A stretch of DNA of 64,000 nucleotides, from contig JBBCGH010000001.1 of NCBI GenBank assembly GCA_037200445.1, positions 3,968,001 to 4,032,000 on the forward strand, written 5' to 3'. Positions 25,430-33,837 of this stretch are shown here, one piece after another. The notes beneath the pieces were generated by a model. That model searched no databases, was not told the origin of the DNA, and saw nothing but the letters and a program-made list of their open reading frames with translations. Numbering within the stretch: the first letter of the stretch is position 1; each line of letters starts with the position of its first letter. Source of the DNA: Alphaproteobacteria bacterium. GTDB lineage: Bacteria; Pseudomonadota; Alphaproteobacteria; Rhizobiales; Xanthobacteraceae. Made by a program: the position numbers and the translations under genes.

Positions 25430-26575
25430 CTACCGCAGCGCGCCACGCACCGCCCCGATGATCCGGTCCTGGGTTTGCTCGTCGAGATAGGCATGCATCG
25501 GCAGGCTGATGACCTCGCCTGCCAGTCTCTCGGTCACCGCAAGCCCGCCCTCCGGGACCGGATAGCCGCGGTACGCGCCCTGCCGGTGGGACGGCACCGG
25601 GTAGTACTGCGCGGTCAGGATGCCCTGTGCCCCCAGCGTTGCGGCAAGCGCATCGCGTCGTCCGCCGGATACGCGGACCGTGTACTGCGCCCACACGCAG
25701 GTATGCTCGTTGGAAAGGTGCGGCACGGTCACCGCGTCGGCGAGACCTGCGTTATAGCGCCGCGCGATGCGCTCACGCGCCACGACCTCCTCGGGGAAGA
25801 TCTTCAGCTTCTCAATCAGCACCGCGGCCTGGATGGTGTCGAGCCGCCCGGTCATGCCGATGCGCACGTTGTCGTAACGGTCGGCGCCTTGCCCGTGATT
25901 GCGCAAGGATCGGATCATTTCGGCGAGTGCGTCATCATCGGTGAACACGGCGCCGCCGTCGCCATAACAGCCGAGCGGCTTCGCCGGGAAGAAGCTGGTG
26001 GTAGTGACCGGCGCGAGCGTTCCTATTTGGCGGCCTTTGGCGGCAGCGCCGAAGCTCTGCGCGGCGTCATCGATCACATAAAGTCCGAGCCGCTCGGCCA
26101 CCGGCCCGATCGCCTCGTAATCGGCCGGCAAGCCGAACAGATCGACCGTCATCAGCGCCTTCGGGGCAAGCCCGGCGCGCTTCGCGGCCGCAACCGCGTG
26201 CTCGATGCCGGCGGGATCGATGTTGAAGGTTCTCTCGTCCACCTCGCAGAATACCGGGGTCGCGCCGGCGAGCGCCACCGCTTCGGGCGACGCCGCATAG
26301 GTGAACGACGGGCAGATCACCGCATCGCCACGCCCGATGCCCTTCGCCATCAGCACCAGCACCAATGCGTCGGTCCCGCTGGCGACGCCGATCGCGTGCC
26401 GCGCGCCGCAAAATTCGGACAGCGCGCGCTCGAGCTCGCCGACCTCCGGCCCGTTGACGAACAGGCAGTGTTCGGTAACGCGCGCAATCGCGTCGTCGAT
26501 GCGCCTGCCGAGGCGGCGGCGCTGCGCCGCCACGTCGATGAACGGAATCATGTCGATGCGCGTATGCTGGTTCAT
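25430..26575 (-). CDS. DegT/DnrJ/EryC1/StrS sugar aminotransferase (WbpE-like)
   Basis: These PLP enzymes transaminate keto-sugars attached to nucleotides. The 381-residue protein has IPFIDVAAQRRRL at the N-terminus, GTDALVLVLMA, the PLP-binding VIDDAAQSFGA and the Schiff-base Lys in FFPAKPLGCYGDGGA. That lysine region closely follows WbpE, the aminotransferase that makes UDP-GlcNAc3NA. The ATG at 26575 is used; a GTG lies directly upstream. The next gene upstream is a Gfo/Idh/MocA dehydrogenase, matching the WbpB-WbpE pair. The acetyltransferase and the UDP-GlcNAc dehydrogenase of that pathway are not in the window. Confidence in the family is high; the exact substrate is inferred. Confidence 0.9.
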   Translation of the reverse strand: MNQHTRIDMIPFIDVAAQRRRLGRRIDDAIARVTEHCLFVNGPEVGELERALSEFCGARHAIGVASGTDALVLVLMAKGIGRGDAVICPSFTYAASPEAVALAGATPVFCEVDERTFNIDPAGIEHAVAAAKRAGLAPKALMTVDLFGLPADYEAIGPVAERLGLYVIDDAAQSFGAAAKGRQIGTLAPVTTTSFFPAKPLGCYGDGGAVFTDDDALAEMIRSLRNHGQGADRYDNVRIGMTGRLDTIQAAVLIEKLKIFPEEVVARERIARRYNAGLADAVTVPHLSNEHTCVWAQYTVRVSGGRRDALAATLGAQGILTAQYYPVPSHRQGAYRGYPVPEGGLAVTERLAGEVISLPMHAYLDEQTQDRIIGAVRGALR

Positions 26576-26597
26576 CACAAATCCGAAAAGCGGTGCG

Positions 26598-27572
26598 TCA
26601 GCCCGCGACCTTGCGCGGCTTGCGCGGCGCAGCCGCCATGCCGCCCTGCAGGCAGCGCATCGCGACTTCGAGGCTCGCCACCCCTTCGGCCCCCGTCACC
26701 GCGGCGGGCTCGGCGTTGCGGATCGCCTTGACGAAGGCGATCAGCTCGGAGCGCAACGGCTCGGCGTGGCCCGCCGAGAGATGCCGCATCGAATAGCTGC
26801 CGTCGGGCTGGAATCCGAAGCACTCGGTCACCTGCCGCGTCAGCAGATCGCCGATCAGATATTTCTTGCGCGTCGCGATGTGCACGGTGCGGGTCTTGAA
26901 CGGGGTCAGCCAGTTGGTGTTGATCTGCGCCAGCACACCCGATGCCGTGCGGAACTGAAGCAGCGCGATGTCCTCGCGCTCGGCGACCGCGTTTTTGATC
27001 TGCGGCTGCACCTCGGTGATCTCCGAATCGGTGAACCAGCGAATCAGGTCGATGTCGTGCACCGCGAGGTCGATCACCACGCCGACATTCGACATGCGCG
27101 GCGGAAACGGACCGACCCGCGTGATCGAAATCGAGAGAATGTCCTCGCCCTTGATCGCATCCTTGATCACCTGCACGGCCGGATTGAAGCGCTCGACATG
27201 GCCGACCATCAGCGTGACGCCGGCGCGCTCGGCCGCCGCGACGATCGCGCGGCCTTCCTCGATGTTGGAGGCGATCGGCTTCTCCACCAGCACATGCACG
27301 CCGGCCTTGATGCAGGTGAGCGCGATGTCGTGATGCAGATGCGTCGGGGCCGCGATCACCGCGGCATCAATGCCGAGCTTGATTAGATCCTCGACATCGT
27401 CGCAGACGTCGCACCCGACGATCTGGGCCAAGAGCCCGCGGTGCGACGCGCCCGGGTCAGCAATACCGACAACCTTCACGCCCGACAGGTCGGCGAGCAC
27501 ACGGGCATGGTTGCTGCCCATGATCCCGACTCCGACCACGCCCAAGCGGACGTCTTTTGCCGCACCACTCAT
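26598..27572 (-). CDS. Gfo/Idh/MocA oxidoreductase, possibly WbpB-like
   Basis: The 324-residue protein has an N-terminal NAD(P)-binding Rossmann domain (LGVVGVGIMGSNHARVLADL) and the conserved active-site EKP motif (VHVLVEKPIA, about residue 99), then the C-terminal alpha/beta domain with VIDLAVHDIDLIRWF. In the WbpB role it would oxidise the 3-hydroxyl of UDP-GlcNAc-uronate so that the adjacent WbpE-like enzyme can aminate it. It lies 22 bp upstream of that gene on the same strand, which supports pairing. Gfo/Idh/MocA enzymes act on many sugars, so the substrate remains inferred. Confidence 0.88.
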   Translation of the reverse strand: MSGAAKDVRLGVVGVGIMGSNHARVLADLSGVKVVGIADPGASHRGLLAQIVGCDVCDDVEDLIKLGIDAAVIAAPTHLHHDIALTCIKAGVHVLVEKPIASNIEEGRAIVAAAERAGVTLMVGHVERFNPAVQVIKDAIKGEDILSISITRVGPFPPRMSNVGVVIDLAVHDIDLIRWFTDSEITEVQPQIKNAVAEREDIALLQFRTASGVLAQINTNWLTPFKTRTVHIATRKKYLIGDLLTRQVTECFGFQPDGSYSMRHLSAGHAEPLRSELIAFVKAIRNAEPAAVTGAEGVASLEVAMRCLQGGMAAAPRKPRKVAG

Positions 27573-27713
27573 CTACCCGTGCATCCCCCGAAGATTGCCG
27601 TGAAGCGTTTGCTCACGCGCATCCCGTGTCGCCCGATCAAGGCTCTAGCATGCCGCCCTGCGGCTGGCGACCGAATGCCGCAACTAGACCCGAACACGTT
27701 TTGAATCAACCGA

Positions 27714-28832
27714 TTACAGGCCAAATCCGGCGTAGACGGTTCCGACCGCATGGCGCACGGCCGCCTCGGTAAACAGCGCCGCAAACCGCGCGTGGGCCGC
27801 GCTCCCGAGCCGTGCCCGCAGGTCCGCGTCCTCGGCAAGTTCAGCCAGCGCGCGGGCCGCGGCCTGCGTGTCACGCAACGGAACCAGGATGCCCTCGTGG
27901 CGGTCGCGCACCAGATCGCGGCAACCCGGCGAATCGGTCGTGACGATCGGCCGGCCACTCGCCGCGGCTTCGATCAGGCTGCGCGGCACGCCCTCGCGGT
28001 ACCAGGTGAGCAGCATCGCGACATGATGGGTGCGCCAGACTTCCGCAACGTCCTGCGTCGGACCATGCCAGCGGATGCCCGGCTCCTCTGACCATTTGCG
28101 CAAGTCAGCTTCGCTGCACGAGCGGCGATTGGAGGGGTCGGGAGCGCCGTAGAGATCGAGTTCGACCGCGCTGCCCTGCGCACGCGCGCGCCGCACGGCA
28201 TCGACGGCCTCGCCGATCCCTTTCGCCTCGATCATGCGCGCAACGACCGCGACCTTCAGCGGCGGCGCCACCGGATCAGGCGAAGGCTGAAACTCCTCGG
28301 GCGCGACACCGGCGCCGGGCACGATGGTGACAGCCGGCGAATTCTCCAATCCGAACTCGCGCGGGTCGTCCGTGTTCTCGAACAGATAATGCGTGTTCTT
28401 GCCGCGCAGCCAGTGTCCGACAACAAAGCGCAGCATGGAGCGTGCGAACCGGTTGAACGCGGTCTCCTCGCTCCACAACAGGCCGAGTCCGGTTGGCGCG
28501 AGCACCAGGCGTTTCGCACCGCCCGCCCTTGCGGCAAGCCCGCCGATCGCCACCATGCGCAGCGCGATGCAATGCACGATGTCGGGCCGCTCGGCGCGGA
28601 CGATCCGCACGATGCGGACGAAGCCGCGCAGGGCTTCGGCGATCCCGAGGCTGCGCCGCTCGCTCTCCAGCGGCACCACGCGAAAGCCTTCCGCCTCGAT
28701 TCGTGCCGCGTGATCGCGCACGCGGGCCGCCACCACGACCTCGAAGCCGGCCGCCTTCGCGGTTCGCGCCATCGGCAGGAAATGGGAGACGAAAAACCAG
28801 TCTTCGGTGACGAGATAAAGAAGTTTGGGCAT
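27714..28832 (-). CDS. Glycosyltransferase family 4
   Basis: The 372-residue cytoplasmic protein has a GT-B fold. The N-terminal acceptor domain begins MPKLLYLVTEDWFFVSHFLP. The C-terminal nucleotide-sugar domain contains KVAVVARMIEAKGIGEAVDA and the retaining-type ExFGxxxxE-like region REGVPRSLIEAAASGRPIVT. It probably adds a sugar to a lipid-linked O-antigen or capsule unit. The ATG at 28832 is chosen since the protein then starts with the conserved first strand; upstream in-frame codons add unlikely residues. It stands divergent from the WbpL-like gene. Donor and acceptor cannot be predicted. Confidence 0.9.
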   Translation of the reverse strand: MPKLLYLVTEDWFFVSHFLPMARTAKAAGFEVVVAARVRDHAARIEAEGFRVVPLESERRSLGIAEALRGFVRIVRIVRAERPDIVHCIALRMVAIGGLAARAGGAKRLVLAPTGLGLLWSEETAFNRFARSMLRFVVGHWLRGKNTHYLFENTDDPREFGLENSPAVTIVPGAGVAPEEFQPSPDPVAPPLKVAVVARMIEAKGIGEAVDAVRRARAQGSAVELDLYGAPDPSNRRSCSEADLRKWSEEPGIRWHGPTQDVAEVWRTHHVAMLLTWYREGVPRSLIEAAASGRPIVTTDSPGCRDLVRDRHEGILVPLRDTQAAARALAELAEDADLRARLGSAAHARFAALFTEAAVRHAVGTVYAGFGL

Positions 28833-28878
28833 CAGCACCCGGTGCATCGACAACGGCCCGCTTTAGCCTAAAAATCGC

Positions 28879-29922
28879 ATGGTGGCGACGGAGAGGCTCG
28901 TGGGGGCCGCGACCGGAATGTGGACGACGCTCATCATCGCGTTGGCCGTGGCGGCGGCGCTGAGCGCGGGGCTCATCGTTGTGCTTCGTCCCGCCTTCGC
29001 GCGCTACGCCATGGCGCGCCCCAACGCGCGCTCCTCGCACGTCACGCCCACGCCGCAGGGCGGCGGCATCGCGGTCATCGCCGCGACGCTCATTGCCGCG
29101 TGGCTGGGCGCTGCGCTTGCCAACACAGGCCTGTCCACGGCCGAATGGCTCGCGCTCAGTATTTCCGCCATCCTGCTCGCGCTGACCGGCGCGGTTGACG
29201 ATATCCGCGGCCTCCATCCGGGGCCGCGCCTCCTCATCCAGATTTTCGCGGTCGGCCTCGTCATTGCGGCACTGCCGGACGATTTCGCGATCGTGCCGCA
29301 ACTCGCCCGGCCCTTCGAACGGGCGCTGCTTCTGCTGGGCGGGGTGTGGTTCGTCAATCTGGTCAACTTCATGGATGGGATCGACTGGATGACGGTCGCC
29401 GAAGTCGTACCGGTGACCGCGGGCGTCGCGCTGCTCGGCCTGGCCGACGGAGGGCCTCCGGGCGCGGCGGTGGTCGCGGCCGCGCTGTTCGGCGCGATCA
29501 TCGGCTTTGCACCCTTCAATCGTCCGGTCGCACGGCTGTTTCTCGGCGATGTCGGCAGCCTGCCCATCGGCCTGTTGCTCGGCTGGCTGATGCTGATGCT
29601 CGCCGGGCGCGACAATCTCGCCGCCGCGATCCTGCTGCCGCTCTACTATCTCGCCGATGCGACGATCACGCTTGGACGACGCTTGATCCGCCGCGAGGCG
29701 GTCTGGCAGGCGCATCGCACCCATTTCTATCAGCGCGCGACCGACGGCGGCTTCTCCGTCAAGGAGATCGTCGTGCGCGTCTTCGTCGTCAACCTGGCAC
29801 TCGCCGGCCTCGCGCTCATCACTGCGATCGAGCCGGATCCGTATGTCGATCTGGCCACCGTTGCGCTCGGCGGTGCGCTGGTTGCCTGGCTGCTCATCAC
29901 CTTCCAGCGGGGCAAGCGGTGA
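28879..29922 (+). CDS. MraY/WecA-family sugar-1-phosphate transferase (WbpL-like)
   Basis: These membrane enzymes start O-antigen or capsule assembly by moving a sugar-1-phosphate from UDP-sugar to undecaprenyl phosphate. The 347-residue protein has 10-11 transmembrane helices. Conserved parts include RPNARSSHVTPTPQGGG, LTGAVDDIRGLHPGPRL (Asp pair), FVNLVNFMDGIDWM and LFLGDVGSLPIGLLLG; the His-rich loop is AHRTHFYQRA. An ATG at 28918 just before the first helix is a possible alternative start. The following reductase gene overlaps its stop (GTGA), and a WbpM-like dehydratase converges on that. Together these suggest that the primer sugar is QuiNAc or FucNAc. Confidence 0.9.
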   Translation: MVATERLVGAATGMWTTLIIALAVAAALSAGLIVVLRPAFARYAMARPNARSSHVTPTPQGGGIAVIAATLIAAWLGAALANTGLSTAEWLALSISAILLALTGAVDDIRGLHPGPRLLIQIFAVGLVIAALPDDFAIVPQLARPFERALLLLGGVWFVNLVNFMDGIDWMTVAEVVPVTAGVALLGLADGGPPGAAVVAAALFGAIIGFAPFNRPVARLFLGDVGSLPIGLLLGWLMLMLAGRDNLAAAILLPLYYLADATITLGRRLIRREAVWQAHRTHFYQRATDGGFSVKEIVVRVFVVNLALAGLALITAIEPDPYVDLATVALGGALVAWLLITFQRGKR

Positions 29923-30875
29923 AGGTGCTGATCACCGGCGCGTCCGGCTTCATCGGCGCGCCGCTGACGACGGCGCTTGCGGCGGCGGGTTATCAGGTGC
30001 GCGCTGCGGTGCGCGACCGCCGGCGCCGCTCGTTCCCCGCCGATGTCGAGATCGCGCTGCTGCCCGATCTCGCGGGCGCCGTCGACTGGGGCCCCCTCGT
30101 CACCGGGATGGATGCAGTCGTGCATCTCGCCGGGATCGCCCATGTGGGGCCGGAGATTCCCGATGCGATCTACGACCGCGTCAACCATCTCGCGACCGCG
30201 GCGCTGGCAAGAACCGCCGCGGCGGCGGGCGTGCGCCGGCTCGTCTTCATGTCCTCGACCCGTGCGCAGGCCGGTGCCGCTGCCGCCGCCCCACTGACGG
30301 AGGCGGCCGACGCGCAGCCAACGGACGCTTACGGGCGCTCCAAGCTTGCCGCGGAGGCAGCCGTTCGCGTATCGGGCCTCTCATACACAATTCTGCGGCC
30401 CGCGCTGGTCTACGGTCCGAACCCGAAGGGCAACCTCGCCAGCCTGATGCGGCTCGCGGCGCTGCCCGTTCCCCTGCCCTTCGGCGCGTTCGCAAACCGC
30501 CGCTCACTGCTCGCGATCGACAACCTGATCGCGGCGGTGCGCTTCGCGCTCGAGGACCAACGAGCCGAGAACGAGACGTTCCTGGTCTCCGATCCGAACG
30601 CGATCAGCATTGCCGAACTCGTCGCGCTGCTGCGCGAAGCCGCCGGACGCAGGCCGTCGCTCGTTCCCGTGCCACCCGCGCTGCTGTCCGCCGCGCTGGG
30701 CCTCGTCGGCAAGCGCGACATGGCGGAGCGTCTCGCCGGCACGCTCATCGCCGAGCCGACAAAATTGCTCGCTGCCGGCTGGCGGCCGGTCGTCGACAAC
30801 GGAACAGCGATCGCCGCGATGGGTCAGGCCGCTTCGCCGCGGAAATCCGGGACCGCGTCGCGCAGCACGCCGTAG
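29919..30875 (+). CDS. NAD-dependent epimerase/reductase (WbpV-like)
   Basis: This 318-residue short-chain-dehydrogenase-type enzyme has ITGASGFIGAPLTTALA at the N-terminus and the YGRSK active-site Tyr/Lys (after MSSTRAQAG). It resembles WbpV/WreQ, which reduce a 4-keto-6-deoxy UDP-GlcNAc to UDP-QuiNAc or UDP-FucNAc. It starts at a GTG that overlaps the stop of the WbpL-like gene by 4 bp, so the two are translationally coupled. Its 3' end overlaps the convergent WbpM-like gene by 52 bp. A general nucleotide-sugar epimerase role is the alternative. The longer open frame upstream is a shadow of the transferase gene. Confidence 0.88.
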   Translation: MKVLITGASGFIGAPLTTALAAAGYQVRAAVRDRRRRSFPADVEIALLPDLAGAVDWGPLVTGMDAVVHLAGIAHVGPEIPDAIYDRVNHLATAALARTAAAAGVRRLVFMSSTRAQAGAAAAAPLTEAADAQPTDAYGRSKLAAEAAVRVSGLSYTILRPALVYGPNPKGNLASLMRLAALPVPLPFGAFANRRSLLAIDNLIAAVRFALEDQRAENETFLVSDPNAISIAELVALLREAAGRRPSLVPVPPALLSAALGLVGKRDMAERLAGTLIAEPTKLLAAGWRPVVDNGTAIAAMGQAASPRKSGTASRSTP

Positions 30876-32737
30876 ATCACCGAACGGTCGTTGCGCGCGA
30901 TGCCCTGCTCCAGGGTGGCAAGCCAGCGCCGCATGGCATCGACCGATGGACTGCCGGGTTTCGCCGCCACGATCCCTGCGATGCCGATCTCGACCGTCGG
31001 CTCGTTGTGCGCGAATAGAATTTCGTGCAGCCGCTCGCCCGGGCGAACGCCGGTGAACGTGATCTCGATGTCGCGGCCGGGCTCGAGGCCCGAGAGCGCG
31101 ATCATGCGCTCGGCGAGTTCGACGATCTTCACCTGCTGACCCATGTTGAGCACATAGACCGACACGTCGGTGCGTTCGCTGGCGAGCGCGTGGCTCGCCG
31201 CCGTGAGCACGAGGTCGCAGGCTTCGCGGATCGTCATAAAGTAGCGCACCATATCGGGGTGCGTGACCGTGACCGGGCCGCCGGCCTCGATCTGCGCCTT
31301 GAACTTCGGCACCACCGAACCGTTCGAGGCGAGCACGTTGCCGAAGCGTACCGCGATCAGGCGCATCGCCGGACGGGCAGCGGCAGCGCGCCGCACGAAG
31401 TCGGCGTCGAGCGCCTGCGCATACATCTCGGCCAGCCGCTTGGTCGCGCCCAGAACCGAGACCGGCTCGATCGCCTTGTCGGTGGAGATCATCACCAGGG
31501 CGCCCGCGCTCGCCGCGACCGCAGCATCGATCACGTTCACCGAGCCGAACACATTCGTTTTGACGCCCTCGCCCCAGTCGCGCTCGAGCAGCGGCACGTG
31601 CTTGAGGGCGGCCGCATGAAAGACGATCTCTGGCTTGAAGTCGGCAAACACCCGCATGATGCGCTCGCGGTCGCGCACGTCCGCGATTCGACCGTCGATG
31701 TCGGCGGCCGCGCCCTTGGCGCGAAGCGTCTCGAGGACCGTATGCAGCGCGACCTCGGAATGCTCCACCACGAGCAGCCGGCTGGCGCCGAACGTGACCA
31801 CCCGGTCGCAGATCTCGGCCCCGATCGAGCCGCCGCCCCCGGTCACGATGATGGATTTCCCGCGCACCACCTCTTCGAGCCGGTGATAGTCGATCGAGAC
31901 CGTGTCGCGCAGCAGCAGGTCCTCGACCGCGACCGGGGCAAGCTGCACGGCTTCGCCGCCTTCGGAGAGCGCCGGCAGCCGGCTCGTCTGCAGCCCGAGG
32001 CGGCGTGCGCGCATCAGCGTCGATTCCGGTGCGGCCTCGGCGACCAGTGCGGACGGCGTGAAGATCAACCGCATGATGTGGGTGCCGCGCGTCTCGCTGT
32101 CGCGCACCACCTGTTCGAGATCGTCGAGGCTGCCGACGACCGGGATGCCGCGCATCGACTGGCCGCGGTCGGCGATCGAGGGCGAGAGAATGCCGACCGG
32201 ACGCACGCGGCTTACGGCGCCGCTCTCGATTGCGCGCAGCAGCACCTCGGCGTCCGCGGCGCGACCCAGAATGAGCGTCGGGAGCGAGTGCTCGCCGCGC
32301 ACGGACTGCTGTGTGCGCACGTAGCGGAACTGGCGATAGATCACGCGCGAGCCGGTCAAGAACGCGATCTGCATGAACCAGTAGAGCGCGATGGTGATCT
32401 TGCCGAAGAAGTAAGCGCCATAGACCTGCGGCGAGACGAGGATGTAGTCGAGCACGAGTAGCGAGACCGCCAGCACGGTCGCGGCCTTCACGATGTTGAA
32501 CACATCAGGTAGCGAGAAGAACCGCCACTTGGAGGCGTGCAGGCCGAACAGGAAATAGATGAAGCCGGCATAGACCACGAAGCCGGGCAGGAAGCGGATC
32601 AGCCCGTCGAGCCGCTCAGCGAGCCCGGTTTCCTCGAACCGGATGAAGAAGCTCGCCAGAATGGCGACCGCAGTCGCGATCAGATCATGCGCGACGATCA
32701 GGTACTGGCGCGGCGTCAGCGTCGGGATCTTGAACAT
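30824..32737 (-). CDS. Membrane-bound UDP-sugar 4,6-dehydratase (WbpM/CapD/FlaA1 family)
   Basis: WbpM-type enzymes convert UDP-GlcNAc to UDP-4-keto-6-deoxy-GlcNAc. The 637-residue protein has four N-terminal transmembrane helices (about 10-125), a first Rossmann-like domain (about 150-230) and a catalytic SDR domain from about residue 290, with GGGGSIGAEICDRV (300-313), MISTDKAIEPVSVLGATKR and the C-terminal GEKLHEILF-like GERLHEILFAHNEP. The start is the ATG at 32737, which gives the first helix directly; the longer frame is arginine-rich shadow. It is followed by the rest of the minus-strand LPS block. With the WbpV- and WbpL-like genes it forms the trio needed for a QuiNAc- or FucNAc-primed O-chain. 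Confidence 0.93.
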   Translation of the reverse strand: MFKIPTLTPRQYLIVAHDLIATAVAILASFFIRFEETGLAERLDGLIRFLPGFVVYAGFIYFLFGLHASKWRFFSLPDVFNIVKAATVLAVSLLVLDYILVSPQVYGAYFFGKITIALYWFMQIAFLTGSRVIYRQFRYVRTQQSVRGEHSLPTLILGRAADAEVLLRAIESGAVSRVRPVGILSPSIADRGQSMRGIPVVGSLDDLEQVVRDSETRGTHIMRLIFTPSALVAEAAPESTLMRARRLGLQTSRLPALSEGGEAVQLAPVAVEDLLLRDTVSIDYHRLEEVVRGKSIIVTGGGGSIGAEICDRVVTFGASRLLVVEHSEVALHTVLETLRAKGAAADIDGRIADVRDRERIMRVFADFKPEIVFHAAALKHVPLLERDWGEGVKTNVFGSVNVIDAAVAASAGALVMISTDKAIEPVSVLGATKRLAEMYAQALDADFVRRAAAARPAMRLIAVRFGNVLASNGSVVPKFKAQIEAGGPVTVTHPDMVRYFMTIREACDLVLTAASHALASERTDVSVYVLNMGQQVKIVELAERMIALSGLEPGRDIEITFTGVRPGERLHEILFAHNEPTVEIGIAGIVAAKPGSPSVDAMRRWLATLEQGIARNDRSVIYGVLRDAVPDFRGEAA

Positions 32738-32745
32738 TCGGCCCT

Positions 32746-33837
32746 TCAATACCGGCGTTCGCCGCGACGCGCCACTGTCGCCGCGAGGGCCGCGTCGACA
32801 GCGGAAAGCACTTGCGAAACATGGAGTTCGTCGAGGCAGCGGCTGTAACTGTCGAGGTGGCGTTCGCAGCCCTCCTGCTGGCAGGGCAGGATCGACCACG
32901 GGCAGGCTGGCGGGTTCTGCACGAGCCACACATTACCCCGGCTCTGCACCGTCCCGGCAGCCGCCCAAGGCTCGGAGAGGCCTGCCGCCGGCCAGGGTCC
33001 CCACAGGCGCGGGTCAGTCGGACCGTAGAGTGCGACCGTAGGCGTGCCGGTCGCCGCTGCAAGGTGGGTCACGGAGGTGTCGGGGCCGGCATAAAGTTGC
33101 GCGCCTCCGATCAGTCCGGCGAGCTCGCCCCAGGGGAGCGGACCAAGGCGCTGCACGTCAGCGGCTCCGCCCCAAACGTGATCCAGATAGCGCCGCTCGT
33201 CTTCGCCCGGGCCGGTGGTTGCGACGACGGCAAGCCCGCGTTCTGCCAGTGCTGTGGCAAGAGCGCGCCAGCCCTCTGCGGTCCACCGCTTGTAGCGGAA
33301 CATCGGCGCCGCATGGATGACCGCATAGGGCCGATCCGGCTTTCGCGCCGGCTGCGCCTTCGGCGGGACGACCTCGGCGATCCCCGGAGCACCGAGCGCT
33401 TCGGCGAGCCGGAGGACTTCCGCGACGCGATGCACACCTCCGACAATCGGCACCGGAACGGTGAGCGCGAACCGCTTCACTCGTGTGATCAGGCCGGAGC
33501 TTTCGACAAACCCTGCGCTCCGCCGGCCCCCGCCCCAGGCGAACAGCGTCGGCCGGTCACCACTCTGCGTCGAGATCGCAAGATCGTAAGCCCGCCAAAC
33601 CTTGCGCAGCAGCGCGAGGCTTTCGCCCGCGCTCGTTCGCTCCGGCAATGTGAGAACCCCGGCGATATCCGGATTGCCTTCCAGAATGCCCTCGGTGCCG
33701 CGGAACACCAGCGCGTCGATCGCGGCATCCGGCCAAGCGTGCTTGCAACTGCGGATCAGCGGCGTGGTGAGCAGCACGTCGCCGAGCCGCCGCAGCGCGA
33801 CGACCAGAATGCGTGGCCGCACCGGCAACGCGATCAT
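32746..33837 (-). CDS. Glycosyltransferase family 9 (heptosyltransferase-like)
   Basis: The 363-residue GT-B protein has RILVVALRRLGDVLLTTPLI at the N-terminus and the C-terminal GPDTSVTHLAAATGTPTVAL donor-binding region, as in WaaC, WaaF and WaaQ. A Cys-rich tail (CPWSILPCQQEGC) near the C-terminus resembles that of WaaF/RfaF-type enzymes. Its ATG at 33837 overlaps the stop of the upstream O-antigen ligase gene as ATGA. It is the third GT9 in the window and could be a core heptosyltransferase or a relative using another sugar. The larger frame upstream is a shadow. Confidence 0.9.
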   Translation of the reverse strand: MIALPVRPRILVVALRRLGDVLLTTPLIRSCKHAWPDAAIDALVFRGTEGILEGNPDIAGVLTLPERTSAGESLALLRKVWRAYDLAISTQSGDRPTLFAWGGGRRSAGFVESSGLITRVKRFALTVPVPIVGGVHRVAEVLRLAEALGAPGIAEVVPPKAQPARKPDRPYAVIHAAPMFRYKRWTAEGWRALATALAERGLAVVATTGPGEDERRYLDHVWGGAADVQRLGPLPWGELAGLIGGAQLYAGPDTSVTHLAAATGTPTVALYGPTDPRLWGPWPAAGLSEPWAAAGTVQSRGNVWLVQNPPACPWSILPCQQEGCERHLDSYSRCLDELHVSQVLSAVDAALAATVARRGERRY

